Of a DNA stretch of 64,000 nucleotides, positions 44,153 through 53,145 are shown in pieces; the stretch's first letter is position 1, and every line of letters starts with the position of its first letter. The stretch lies in NCBI RefSeq assembly GCF_934424005.1, contig NZ_CAKRXI010000014.1, forward strand, positions 1-64,000, given 5' to 3'. The notes under the pieces were generated by a model that was not told the DNA's origin, searched no databases, and saw nothing but the letters and a program-made list of their open reading frames with translations. The translations under genes and the position numbers were made by a program. Source of the DNA: an uncultured Blautia sp. (GTDB lineage: Bacteria; Bacillota; Clostridia; Lachnospirales; Lachnospiraceae).

Positions 44153-45454
44153 TCACCTCTCTGTTGTCCAATAACTCCTGATTCTGTCATATGTTTCACT
44201 GAAACTGAGCTGATTTCTTTCTGCCAGTTCCGCCACATTCTCATATTCCGGATAATATCTTATATTTCCATCCGGTAATGTGCATGCTTTTACAATTGCT
44301 GTTCCAATCGGTGTATCCTTCTTTTGAATTTCTCTTTGCAGAATCGTACGTTCCATTTTCACTTTTCGAATACCGATCGTCGTTGTCTCTGAAAAAATCA
44401 GATTTTCCAACTTTTCTCTTTCACTCTCTTTACAGATTACCGTCAGCGTATAGGCCGGTCTGTTCTTCTTCGTATAAATCGGTGTATAATGCACCTCTCT
44501 CGCTCCATTTGCCATAAGAAGCTTCATAACATGGCCCATCATTTCTCCACCACAGTCATCCATATCTGTCTCCAGTTTCCAGATTGTATCTTTTATCTGT
44601 AGATCTGTTGTCTCCTGGAGCAACATAGCTCGCAGGATTCCCGGACAACGATACTGGCGTTTACCAGCTCCAATGCCTGTTTTTAACATAGTAAAATCTT
44701 CCGGTAATCTGTCCGATGTACGAAATGCAGCCACCACCGCAGCCCCTGTCGGTGTCACCAGTTCTCCCTGTATGTCTGTGATTTTTAATTTTAATTTATG
44801 TGTTTCTGCAATATGTGTTACGGCTGGTACCGGTACCGGAATCTGCCCGTGCTGACAACGAATAAAACCGGTTCCCTCATACAGCACCGGTACGATTACA
44901 TTCGAAATATCCAGATTATCCATACATATTGCTATTGCTGCAATATCTACAATGGAATCTACAGCACCAACTTCATGAAAATGAACTTCTTCGACCGGAA
45001 CTCCATGCGCTTTGGATTCTGCCTGTGCCAATATAGCAAATACACGCATTGCCATTTTTTTTGCTCTTACAGTCATTTCCGACTTCTGAATGATCTCTGT
45101 GATTTCTTTCATTCCACGATGTTCGTGAGGATGCTCATGACTATGCGTATGTCCATGATGATGTTCATGATTCACCTCATGACTGTGTTCATGATGCCCT
45201 GTATATGATTTCTCACTTCCATGCAGATATTCCATATCATGATCGTGATTATCCTGTTCCAGAATAACTGAGAAATCACAGGCATCTAATCCGGATTTTT
45301 TTACCCTGGTGATTTCCGTCCGAAATCCACCTACCGGAAGACTCTCCAGTGATTCCTTTAATACCTCCTTGTCAGCTCCCAGGTCCAGAAGTGCTGCAAC
45401 TGTCATATCCCCACTGATTCCCGAATAGCATTCCAAATATAATGTTTTACTCAT
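44153..45454 (-). CDS. larC: Nickel-pincer cofactor biosynthesis protein LarC
   Basis: LarC inserts nickel into the pyridinium-bisthiocarboxylic acid mononucleotide that activates lactate racemase and related enzymes. 433 residues: MSKTLYLECYSGISGDMTVAALLDLG at the N-terminus, a His-rich stretch (HHEHSHEVNHEHHHGHTH and on, about 80-125) fit for nickel binding, and EVHFHEVGAVDSIVDIAAIA. In Lactiplantibacillus, LarC is made by a frameshift between two ORFs; here it is one continuous ORF. It overlaps larB by 8 bases. Confidence 0.94.
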   Translation of the reverse strand: MSKTLYLECYSGISGDMTVAALLDLGADKEVLKESLESLPVGGFRTEITRVKKSGLDACDFSVILEQDNHDHDMEYLHGSEKSYTGHHEHSHEVNHEHHHGHTHSHEHPHEHRGMKEITEIIQKSEMTVRAKKMAMRVFAILAQAESKAHGVPVEEVHFHEVGAVDSIVDIAAIAICMDNLDISNVIVPVLYEGTGFIRCQHGQIPVPVPAVTHIAETHKLKLKITDIQGELVTPTGAAVVAAFRTSDRLPEDFTMLKTGIGAGKRQYRCPGILRAMLLQETTDLQIKDTIWKLETDMDDCGGEMMGHVMKLLMANGAREVHYTPIYTKKNRPAYTLTVICKESEREKLENLIFSETTTIGIRKVKMERTILQREIQKKDTPIGTAIVKACTLPDGNIRYYPEYENVAELAERNQLSFSETYDRIRSYWTTER

Positions 45455-46205
45455 AATAGTCCCTCTCTGCCAGCCGATTGATCTGCGTTGCAATGTATCC
45501 TGCCCCATATCCATTATCAATATTTACCACTGCAATTCCATTTGCACAGGAATTGATCATAGTAAGAAGTGCAGAAAGTCCATTCATGCTCGCTCCATAT
45601 CCAACCGATGTCGGCACTGCAATAACCGGTTTATCCACAAGACCGCCAAGTACACTTGCAAGCGCCCCCTCCATTCCGGCAACTGCAATCACGCAATTCG
45701 CATCCTGGATCACATCCAGTCTGGAAAACAATCTGTGAATACCACTCACACCTACATCAAAAATGCGTTCCACATGAGAACCAAAATACTCTGCGGTCTG
45801 TGCCGCCTCTTCAGCAACCGCAATATCCGCAGTTCCTGCTGTACATATCGCGATCTTACCGATGTGCTCTTTTTCTTTCTTTTCAATTTTAATAATGTGA
45901 GATAATTCGTCGTATTCCACCCCTGGAAGAAGATCTTTCACAAGTTCATACTGATGTCCGGATGCCCTTGTACCAAATACTTCTCCGTTGTCCTCATAAA
46001 GTTTCTTGAAAATATGAACAAAATGCTGATCCGCCTTACCGCTGCAGAAGATCACTTCCGGAAATCCGGATCGTATTTCTCTGTGGGAATCCAGTTTTGC
46101 ATAATCATCCATTTCTTCAAACGGTTCTTTGCGAAAATAATGCTCCGCCTCTTCCATAGACAGTTCACCATTTTTAAATCTGGTCAGTATCTCTCTGGTT
46201 TCCAA
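45447..46205 (-). CDS. larB: Nickel-pincer cofactor biosynthesis protein LarB
   Basis: LarB carboxylates and hydrolyses nicotinic acid adenine dinucleotide to start the pincer cofactor. 252 residues with the AIR carboxylase (PurE-like) fold: GTADIAVAEEAAQTAEYFG, GMEGALASVLGGLVDKPVIAVPTSVGYGAS and GIAVVNIDNGYGAGYIA. The start codon is TTG at 46205 (AGGAGG 7 bases ahead); the 46226 start is also TTG and has no such site. larE is not in the window. Confidence 0.94.
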   Translation of the reverse strand: METREILTRFKNGELSMEEAEHYFRKEPFEEMDDYAKLDSHREIRSGFPEVIFCSGKADQHFVHIFKKLYEDNGEVFGTRASGHQYELVKDLLPGVEYDELSHIIKIEKKEKEHIGKIAICTAGTADIAVAEEAAQTAEYFGSHVERIFDVGVSGIHRLFSRLDVIQDANCVIAVAGMEGALASVLGGLVDKPVIAVPTSVGYGASMNGLSALLTMINSCANGIAVVNIDNGYGAGYIATQINRLAERDYYE

Positions 46206-46259
46206 AACTGCACCTCCTAAAAGCAAGGGAGCATGCTCATCACATCCTCCCGTTCATTA

Positions 46260-46883
46260 CTATATATGATACAAAATCATTCCGCCTTTTTTGTCATATC
46301 CTGTATCCCACATTTCCTTCAGGGAAAACCATTTATGTTCCCCATACGAAATAGCTTTGACCAGAAGATCATCCTCTTTTTTTTCATATCCGGCAAGGAT
46401 AAACCAGTGCCAGATATAGTCCTCCAGTGGACCCTTCTCATTTTTATGTTTCAGCATCAGATACGGGATCAGACAGGCTTTGTCGATCTGTCTGCATACA
46501 GTTTCAACAGCTTCCTCATATGTATGTGTTCCATGAAAAGCTTCCATCTGCACTCTGTCATCATGCACATCTGCAAGATATTCACCAAAACCTTCCATAA
46601 AAAGTTCCAGCGTATCGATTCCATTCGGTCGCGGACAAAGGTAATGTTTCATTACATATGCAAAATCATGATATTCGTTCCAGCTGATTTCCTGTGCCTG
46701 ATGTGGATAAAGATTCTTTATTCCATTCGTTCTGGCAAAATAAATACAGCTCTCACAAGCTGCTATTGCACCGCATCCTCCATCACGCATCGTTACATCA
46801 GGAAACAGATCCTGATTGCCTCCGTAGGATTCCTCTACAAAAAAGTATTCCAGTTCATTTTTATCTAATACGGTCTGCTTCAC
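46260..46883 (-). CDS. Papain-like (C39-like) cysteine peptidase-like protein
   Basis: 207 residues with no signal peptide. The N-terminal DGGCGAIAACESCIYFA looks like the Cys of papain-like folds (GCG-x-A), and a later WHWFILAGYEKKED supplies His. This arrangement resembles C39/BtrH-type proteins. No exporter domain or leader peptide gene is adjacent, so a bacteriocin role is not supported. It is followed by larB at 54 bases and may lead that operon. Confidence 0.6.
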   Translation of the reverse strand: MKQTVLDKNELEYFFVEESYGGNQDLFPDVTMRDGGCGAIAACESCIYFARTNGIKNLYPHQAQEISWNEYHDFAYVMKHYLCPRPNGIDTLELFMEGFGEYLADVHDDRVQMEAFHGTHTYEEAVETVCRQIDKACLIPYLMLKHKNEKGPLEDYIWHWFILAGYEKKEDDLLVKAISYGEHKWFSLKEMWDTGYDKKGGMILYHI

Positions 46884-47009
46884 CGCGAATTCCCCCAGTC
46901 AAGTTTCTCTAATGTAAAAACCATATTTGTAACTATATCATATTTTTTTATGAAATAAAATAAATTTTCCCAAAGAATTTCCTTCTATATTACAAGATTG
47001 CAGGATTTC

Positions 47010-47039
47010 TTGACACAAAATATGCGTACATGCTATAAT
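47010..47039 (+). promoter_or_regulatory. Promoter of the dicarboxylate symporter
   Basis: Perfect TTGACA (47010-47015), 18 bases, perfect TATAAT (47034-47039), 68 bases before the ATG. Confidence 0.85.
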
Positions 47040-47106
47040 TTTCGTTATATTTTGTATGTTTAAGAGGATTTCTGCCAAACATACCACTTTTTGAGGAGGA
47101 GAAAAA

Positions 47107-48333
47107 ATGAAAAAATTTTATTCCTGGTATCAGAAGCATATCACCGGTGCGATTTTTATCGGCCTGCTTCTCGGTATCCTGACAGGACTGTTTCTTGCTG
47201 ACCGTTTTGCACCGGTTCTGACAGTTACCAGTCTTCTCGGCGGCATCTACATGAATGCCCTGAATATGATGATCTTTCCACTTGTATTCTGTTCCGTTGT
47301 CATGGGAATCTGCAGCATCGGAAACATCAAAACCACCGGTAAGATTACCGGTGCATCCATGGCGTTTTTCCTTTGCACAACTGCACTCGCCAGCCTTGCC
47401 GGTCTGATCATCCCGCGTCTGATCCATCTTGGACGAGGTGTTTCTTTTGAAATGGCAACATCTGATATTGCAGCTACAGATATGAGCAATATCCTGGATA
47501 CCATCAAAAACCTGATTCCGTCCAACCCTGTATCCGCTTTCGCACAGGGAAACATGCTTCAGGTTCTTGTATTTGCCGTTATCATCGGATTTACTCTGAT
47601 CGCAGTCGGTGAAAAAGGTCAGCCACTTCTGAATGTAATCGACTCACTGAATGAAGTATGCCTGAAGATCATCAGCACGATCATGTACTTCACCCCAATC
47701 GGTGTTTTCTGTACTATCGTACCGGTTGTAGAAGCAAATGGTACCGAAACGATCATTTCACTGGCCACACAGCTGATCGTCCTGTATCTTGCATTCTTCA
47801 TCTTTGCGTTTGTTGTATACGGTCTTGCAGTCAAAATAATCGGCAAAGAAAGCCCATTCAAATTCTTAAAAACAATTATGCCGGCTGCTCTTAATGCTTT
47901 TGGAACCTGTTCCAGTTCGGCAACTATCCCGATCAGCAAGCAGTGTATGGAAGATGGAATGGGTGTTTCCAATAAGATCACAAGTATTGCGATTCCTCTC
48001 GGAGCAACCGTAAATATGGATGCTGTATCCATTCTGATGTCCTTCATGATCATGTTCTTTGCCAATGCATGTGGAATCAACGTCAGCGTATCCATGATGG
48101 TCATTATCCTTCTGGCAAATGTACTTCTTTCTGTCGGAACCCCAGGAGTTCCAGGAGGTGCGATTGCATCTTTTGCAGCACTTGCAACCATGGCAGGACT
48201 TCCGGCAGGAGTTATGGGGGTGTATATCAGTATCAATACACTGTGTGATATGGGTGCAACCTGTGTCAATGTTATTGGAGACCTTGCCTGCTGTGTAGCA
48301 CTGAAGGGCCGCCTCAAAATCGACGAAAAATAA
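47107..48333 (+). CDS. Dicarboxylate/amino acid:cation symporter (DAACS)
   Basis: 408 residues, eight membrane helices and two re-entrant loops, the GltP/SstT class that takes up glutamate, aspartate, C4-dicarboxylates or serine with sodium or protons. Visible: NMMIFPLVFCSVVMGICSI, TCSSSATIPIS (serine-rich hairpin), PLGATVNMDAV and GVPGGAIASFAALATMAGLP. Substrate not determined. It has GAGGAGG before the ATG and its own promoter and terminator. Confidence 0.94.
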   Translation: MKKFYSWYQKHITGAIFIGLLLGILTGLFLADRFAPVLTVTSLLGGIYMNALNMMIFPLVFCSVVMGICSIGNIKTTGKITGASMAFFLCTTALASLAGLIIPRLIHLGRGVSFEMATSDIAATDMSNILDTIKNLIPSNPVSAFAQGNMLQVLVFAVIIGFTLIAVGEKGQPLLNVIDSLNEVCLKIISTIMYFTPIGVFCTIVPVVEANGTETIISLATQLIVLYLAFFIFAFVVYGLAVKIIGKESPFKFLKTIMPAALNAFGTCSSSATIPISKQCMEDGMGVSNKITSIAIPLGATVNMDAVSILMSFMIMFFANACGINVSVSMMVIILLANVLLSVGTPGVPGGAIASFAALATMAGLPAGVMGVYISINTLCDMGATCVNVIGDLACCVALKGRLKIDEK

Positions 48334-48353
48334 ATAAAACTCCTTACATAAAA

Positions 48354-48394
48354 ACAAAGTGATCAGCCAGTTCTGACTGATCACCTTGTTTTTT
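48354..48394. terminator. Bidirectional terminator at 48.37 kb
   Basis: GTGATCAG/CTGATCAC core stem with AACAA/TTGTT extension and T-runs on both strands, between the converging symporter and Ig-like protein genes. Confidence 0.92.
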
Positions 48395-48397
48395 GAA

Positions 48398-49522
48398 TTA
48401 TAATCTGTACGCATTAAATCCAAGAGTTTTTAATGACATATTAAGTTTTGATCTCAGAATATATTCTGTTCCGGCCATAGCAGCCTGCAGTGTTGCATTT
48501 GCAGCCTCCTGAATCTCTGTATTTGCTTTACTTCCGCTTGTATTATAGAATGTGATATTCTGTTTACCAGTATAAGTGGATGGTTTCATATTTGCTGTTG
48601 TATAAAGTTCCACTCCACCGGAAAAGATTCCTGAATAGACTTTAGCTGTATCAGGTTTCGCACAATTTACAACGACATCTACTATACTTACAATATTCTC
48701 TTCTTCAACACGTAAAGTCAGTCCCATATCAAGCTTATTTTCTTTTGGATCATAAGAAAGAACTGCTGTTGTGTCTGCATCGATCGCCATTTCGATGTAT
48801 CTGCTTCCATCTTCGCTGTATCCGCCATTTTTATTGAGATAATTTTTTACTTTTGTATAATTCTGTACCGTCTTATTTGAAGAAGCCGATGCTTTTTTTA
48901 CCGTAACCGTGCAGACAAATTTCTTTCCACCAAGTGTAGCGGTAATTTTAGCTGTTCCTGCTTTTTTTGCCGTGATCCGACCTTTTTTATTCACAGCTGC
49001 AATCTTTGAATTACTTGATTTCCAGGCCGGTGCAAGCTTTGTACCATTGACTTTTAATGTATATGACTTGCCCGGATTCAATGTAATTCTGGAACTGTTC
49101 AGTTTCAACGTATACAGTCCTGCGATCGCGGTAACTCCTTTTTTGTTATAACTGCTGAATGTCTTTTTTCCTTTTGTTGTTTTAAATGCTTTCACGCTGT
49201 AGGTATACTGTGTTCCCGTCGTAACTTTTGTGTCAGAAAATGATGTTTTCTTTGCACCTTTTACTTCTGCCACATTCTTCCATTTGCCACCTTTTTCCTT
49301 ACGAAAAACCGTATAACCACTGGCACCTTTTACTGCTTTCCATTTAAAAACGATTTTGGATTTTCCTGAAGCTTTGGCGGATACCAGCTTTGGCGTTGCT
49401 ACTCTGGCTGCAGCCTGCACTTCCGTCACATACGCAGCCTCCGGTATTGCTGCCGGAACTGTTACAGCGACCATCAGACCTGCCATCAGCCCACATAATG
49501 CCTTTTTGATTGTTTTTCTCAT
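48398..49522 (-). CDS. Secreted protein with fibronectin III and Ig-like (BIG2) domains
   Basis: 374 residues. A signal peptide (MRKTIKKALCGLMAGLMVAVTV to QAA) is followed by an FN3-type domain (about 44-130, KWKAVKGASGYTVFRKEKGGKW), a bacterial Ig-like group 2 domain (about 135-205, PAWKSSNSKIAAVNKKGRI and AKKAGTAKITA) and an unfamiliar C-terminal domain (about 215-374). No sorting motif or membrane helix is present, so it is probably released or wall-associated by charge (basic). Function unknown. Confidence 0.85.
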   Translation of the reverse strand: MRKTIKKALCGLMAGLMVAVTVPAAIPEAAYVTEVQAAARVATPKLVSAKASGKSKIVFKWKAVKGASGYTVFRKEKGGKWKNVAEVKGAKKTSFSDTKVTTGTQYTYSVKAFKTTKGKKTFSSYNKKGVTAIAGLYTLKLNSSRITLNPGKSYTLKVNGTKLAPAWKSSNSKIAAVNKKGRITAKKAGTAKITATLGGKKFVCTVTVKKASASSNKTVQNYTKVKNYLNKNGGYSEDGSRYIEMAIDADTTAVLSYDPKENKLDMGLTLRVEEENIVSIVDVVVNCAKPDTAKVYSGIFSGGVELYTTANMKPSTYTGKQNITFYNTSGSKANTEIQEAANATLQAAMAGTEYILRSKLNMSLKTLGFNAYRL

Positions 49523-49615
49523 ACCCCCATCTCCTTTCTTTTCATACCTTTTATGGTTACCTTCAATTTACTACATCCGTTTCTGTTTTTCAACCAGATA
49601 ATAAATATTATATTC

Positions 49616-49650
49616 TTTCTGTTATCTTTTCTGTTATCTTTTCTGTTATT
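49616..49650. repeat. 12-base tandem repeat, three copies
   Basis: TTTCTGTTATCT repeated almost three times between the divergent genes at 49522 and 49715; the third copy differs at the last bases. Confidence 0.8.
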
Positions 49651-49714
49651 TTTTATCCGGAGCCTCTTTTTTCTGATATAATAGATGCAGAAAAATTTAC
49701 GGAGGTTTAATATC

Positions 49715-50590
49715 ATGCGTATACTTGAAAATGGCCAGCTCCGTGTAACGATCAGTGATCACGGTGCCGAATTATCTGGTATCTTTGACAAAAAAAATAA
49801 TCGTGAGGTACTCTGGAATGCAGATCCAGCTTACTGGAAACGTCATGCCCCGGTTCTCTTTCCGAATGTAGGCCGTCTGTACAACGACACAAGCCTGATA
49901 AACGGAAAGACTTATACATCTGGTCAACACGGATTTGCACGTGATATGGAGTTTGTCTGCACGGAAGAAACAGAAGCTTCTATTACACATTTACTGGAAG
50001 CAGCTGATGCCACAAAAAAAGCCTGGCCATATGACTTCCAGCTGTATATCACCCACACTCTGAACGGACGTGATCTGACTGTTTCCTGGAAAGTAGTAAA
50101 CAAAGATCAGGATACCATGTATTTCACAATCGGTGCTCACCCGGCCTTCAATGTTCCGGTGCTTCCGAACACCACACAGGATCAGTATCACCTGACTTTC
50201 AGCGGACAGAAAGAACTCACCTACTGTCTTCTGGATGCTACACTTGGAACTGCTCTTCCAGATCAGCCGCACACTCTTTCCCTCGAAAACGGAACTTGCC
50301 TGATTGATGCACATATGTTTGATGAGGGGGCTCTGATCTTTGACAATAGTCAGATCACAAAAGCCGGAATCACTCTGCCAGACGGAACTCCTTATGTAGA
50401 AATCTCCTGCGAGGGCTTCCCAAACTTTGGTATCTGGTCTGCAATCGGTGCACCGTTTGTCTGCCTGGAACCATGGATTGGCCGCTGCGACAATACCGGA
50501 TATGAAGGCGAACTGTCACAGAAACCGAATATCAACACCCTGAAACCGGCAGAAGTATTTGATAAATCCTATGTAATTTCTATTAAATAA
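49715..50590 (+). CDS. Aldose 1-epimerase family protein (LacX-like)
   Basis: 291 residues, galactose mutarotase fold: AELSGIFDKKNNREVLW near the N-terminus, FPNVGRL, the catalytic GQHGFARDMEF and FTIGAHPAFNVP His residues, and FVCLEPWIGRCD. These enzymes interconvert sugar anomers. I chose the ATG at 49715 with GGAGG upstream; a TATAAT lies about 40 bases before it. Confidence 0.92.
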   Translation: MRILENGQLRVTISDHGAELSGIFDKKNNREVLWNADPAYWKRHAPVLFPNVGRLYNDTSLINGKTYTSGQHGFARDMEFVCTEETEASITHLLEAADATKKAWPYDFQLYITHTLNGRDLTVSWKVVNKDQDTMYFTIGAHPAFNVPVLPNTTQDQYHLTFSGQKELTYCLLDATLGTALPDQPHTLSLENGTCLIDAHMFDEGALIFDNSQITKAGITLPDGTPYVEISCEGFPNFGIWSAIGAPFVCLEPWIGRCDNTGYEGELSQKPNINTLKPAEVFDKSYVISIK

Positions 50591-50615
50591 GTTTATCTGG
50601 TGTTATTCTTAAAGA

Positions 50616-50673
50616 AAAATTCCTGGAACAAACGATGCTTTTATGCTTTCGCTCTATTCCAGGAATTTTATTT
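50616..50673 (+). terminator. Terminator of the aldose epimerase gene
   Basis: A 13-base perfect stem (AAAATTCCTGGAA / TTCCAGGAATTTT) with a 28-base loop and a T-rich tail; usable on both strands. Confidence 0.85.
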
Positions 50674-50706
50674 CTGTTTACTTACATATGTTTCTACTCA
50701 AACTCT

Positions 50707-53145
50707 TTATTTCTTAATATCATCGGTACGAATTGCAAACTGTACCAGTCCGATATCTTTATTATCTGCTGAAACAAAGGATACCGGTGTATAATCGCTT
50801 CCTGAGATTTCATCCAGCATTTTATCAATCTCATCTTCTATCTGCTGATCAATATCCGATGTTTTATCTTTGAACTCAGCAGTTCCATCTTTCAGTTCCT
50901 GTGCCCCATCGTCAAGATTTTTCAGACCATCGTTAAGCTGTGTGCTTCCATCATTAAGAGAATCTGCACCGCTCTTTAATGACTGCATGCCACTGAGAGC
51001 ACTGGTGATTCCTCCGGATACCTGACTTACTCCGGATACCAGGCTGGATGCCCCGCTTCGAAGGGATGATAACGATGCAGCCAGTTGGTTTCCTCCAGAG
51101 ATTAGTTTGACATCATTTTTCTGAAGTTTTGTGAATCCATCATTCAGCTGTTTGATTCCTTTTGCGGCAGTTGGAAGGTCTTTCGTCGCACTCTGGATCT
51201 GTGTCAGGCCATCACCAACCTGAGCGATACCACTCTGCAGAGCATTTGCTCCCTGACACGCACTGTCGATTGCAGCCTGCAGCTGACTGATCATATTCTG
51301 CATATCGTCTGAAATATTGATCTGTCCTGCCATTGCTCCAAACTGATCTGCTGCGGACTGGAATCCGACTGCTGCTTCTGATAAAGAAGAAGCCGATGCA
51401 CTGAGCTGTGCTGTCTGTGCCTGAATAGCTGCATCCTCACCCGGCATGGAAATTGATACGGATGAAGTATCCGGTACAGACACACCACCAACGCCTCCGA
51501 CACCTTCTACACTCACTCTGGAAGCCTCCAGACCTCCAATGATCCCGAACGCCTGATCTCCGTCGATTGCTCCGGATGCAACCGCAGAATTAACAGCAGC
51601 GATTGCCGCATCGATCTGGCTGTTTGCAGAAGCTGCACTTGCACTTAACTGTTCATTTGCTGTGCTGATCTGACCGTTTGCTCTCTCAACCTGTTCATTT
51701 ACCTGTGCCGCCATACTTGCTCCGCCTGATACAAGCTGTTCGTTTGCAGCTGCCGCCTGACTGTTCAGGTTCTCAAGCACTGCACTGTGACTTGCACTGA
51801 TGGACTGTGCCATTCCCGCATCCGCCTGCAGAAGCTGAGACAGCTGAGAAGACTGCGCAGAAAGTGTATTCAGGGAATCTTTTGCCTTTATGAGTCCCTG
51901 TACCAGAGCTTCCAGCTGCTGTGCACTTGAAGATGCTGCCAGTTCGTCCACCTGTGTCTTTAACTGTGCCAGCCCGGCACTTAACTGTGCGGAACCGGTT
52001 GTCAGATCCTGGCCACTTCCGTCTCCGTTTACTGCCGCAGAAAGCTTTGTCACTGCTGTCGTGATATCCCCGAGGCTTTCCAGTGCTTTCAGCTGTTTTG
52101 CTCCATCTGCAAGCTGTCCGGTTCCTTTGATATACTGTTTCATTCCGGAGATCAGACTTGCTGTTCCGGATGTATACTGTTTAATTCCACTCTGAAGGCT
52201 GACTGCTCCGGATAACAGAGACTGACTGCCGGTGTTGAGTGTATTTCCGCCACTCAGAAGTGTTCCTGCCCCCGTTGCAAGTGTCTCTGTTCCATCCGTC
52301 AGTTCCTGACTTCCATCCAGTGCTTCTGCTATTCCGTCTTTCAATTCCTGTGCACCGTCATCAAGATCTTCTGTCGCATCGGTGATCTCTTTTGTTTTAT
52401 CTTTCAGAGATGAAGTATCGATAGAATCTTTGTCAATATCAAAGCTCATCGGAACACCTTTGAATGTAATGCCATCCATCTCGAAATCTTCTACATCTGC
52501 TTCAATCTTGATGTCTTTTTCCTGATCTGCCATGATGTTATAGAGAAACTGGCGGTCTTTTCCTACATTTCCGGCTGTCGCCCCGTCTGCTTCGATATTG
52601 GAGCAGAGCTCTGTATTCAGAACGACCGTTACCTGGAGAAGATAATTTTCGAAGAAAGTACTGTTGCAGTTTTTGTTTTCACTTGTTTTGATCTCGATTT
52701 CCAGATGTCCGCTCTTACCAGCCAAATCAGAAGCACTGATTTCTTTTCCGTCCAGTTTATAGCCAATGGAAATATTCCACGGAATATCTTTCGTCTCCAT
52801 ATTCCCCTGATAATAGAATTTTCCTGTTATGACATCTACCGAGACTTTATCACCATTCTGCGTGATTTCTGAATCTGTTGTCAGGTTTTTTACAGAGCTG
52901 TAATTTCCGTAATCTGTGACTTCGCTGTCTGATGTGGAGGTAAATTCATTTACAACATATACATTTGAAACTGTTCCATCTTCCATCAGAGTGACATATA
53001 CATTTTCATCTTTCAGCAGACTGGTGTCAGCTGCCAGTACCGGAAGGACGCTTCCTGTGCCGAGTACTGCACTCAGTGCGATCGCTGTCGTTTTTAAAAT
53101 AATGTTTTTGCGTTTTGATGTATTATTTTTTCGATTTCGGTTCAT
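50707..53145 (-). CDS. Secreted YhgE/Pip-like heptad-repeat protein
   Basis: 812 residues. A signal peptide (about 1-40, IILKTTAIALSAVLGTGSVLPVLA) precedes a beta-rich domain with SDLAGKSGHLEIEI, then about 500 residues of X-X-X-Leu-X-X-Gly repeats (DGAQELKDGIAEALDG, LLSGGNTLNTGSQSL and others), which form long coiled helices, plus an Ala/Gln/Ser-rich middle (about 430-610). The repeats resemble YhgE/Pip (phage infection protein) proteins. No C-terminal membrane helix is seen. It follows the MMPL transporter with a 23-base overlap and is probably its extracellular partner. Confidence 0.85.
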   Translation of the reverse strand: MNRNRKNNTSKRKNIILKTTAIALSAVLGTGSVLPVLAADTSLLKDENVYVTLMEDGTVSNVYVVNEFTSTSDSEVTDYGNYSSVKNLTTDSEITQNGDKVSVDVITGKFYYQGNMETKDIPWNISIGYKLDGKEISASDLAGKSGHLEIEIKTSENKNCNSTFFENYLLQVTVVLNTELCSNIEADGATAGNVGKDRQFLYNIMADQEKDIKIEADVEDFEMDGITFKGVPMSFDIDKDSIDTSSLKDKTKEITDATEDLDDGAQELKDGIAEALDGSQELTDGTETLATGAGTLLSGGNTLNTGSQSLLSGAVSLQSGIKQYTSGTASLISGMKQYIKGTGQLADGAKQLKALESLGDITTAVTKLSAAVNGDGSGQDLTTGSAQLSAGLAQLKTQVDELAASSSAQQLEALVQGLIKAKDSLNTLSAQSSQLSQLLQADAGMAQSISASHSAVLENLNSQAAAANEQLVSGGASMAAQVNEQVERANGQISTANEQLSASAASANSQIDAAIAAVNSAVASGAIDGDQAFGIIGGLEASRVSVEGVGGVGGVSVPDTSSVSISMPGEDAAIQAQTAQLSASASSLSEAAVGFQSAADQFGAMAGQINISDDMQNMISQLQAAIDSACQGANALQSGIAQVGDGLTQIQSATKDLPTAAKGIKQLNDGFTKLQKNDVKLISGGNQLAASLSSLRSGASSLVSGVSQVSGGITSALSGMQSLKSGADSLNDGSTQLNDGLKNLDDGAQELKDGTAEFKDKTSDIDQQIEDEIDKMLDEISGSDYTPVSFVSADNKDIGLVQFAIRTDDIKK

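Noticed and set aside
46260-46883. Bacteriocin maturation peptidase
   Set aside because: No ABC transporter or GG-leader peptide gene is near, and the protein lacks the usual C39 context.
47619-48317. 232-codon minus-strand ORF inside the symporter
   Set aside because: Antisense shadow of the membrane protein; codon use and composition are unlike real genes.
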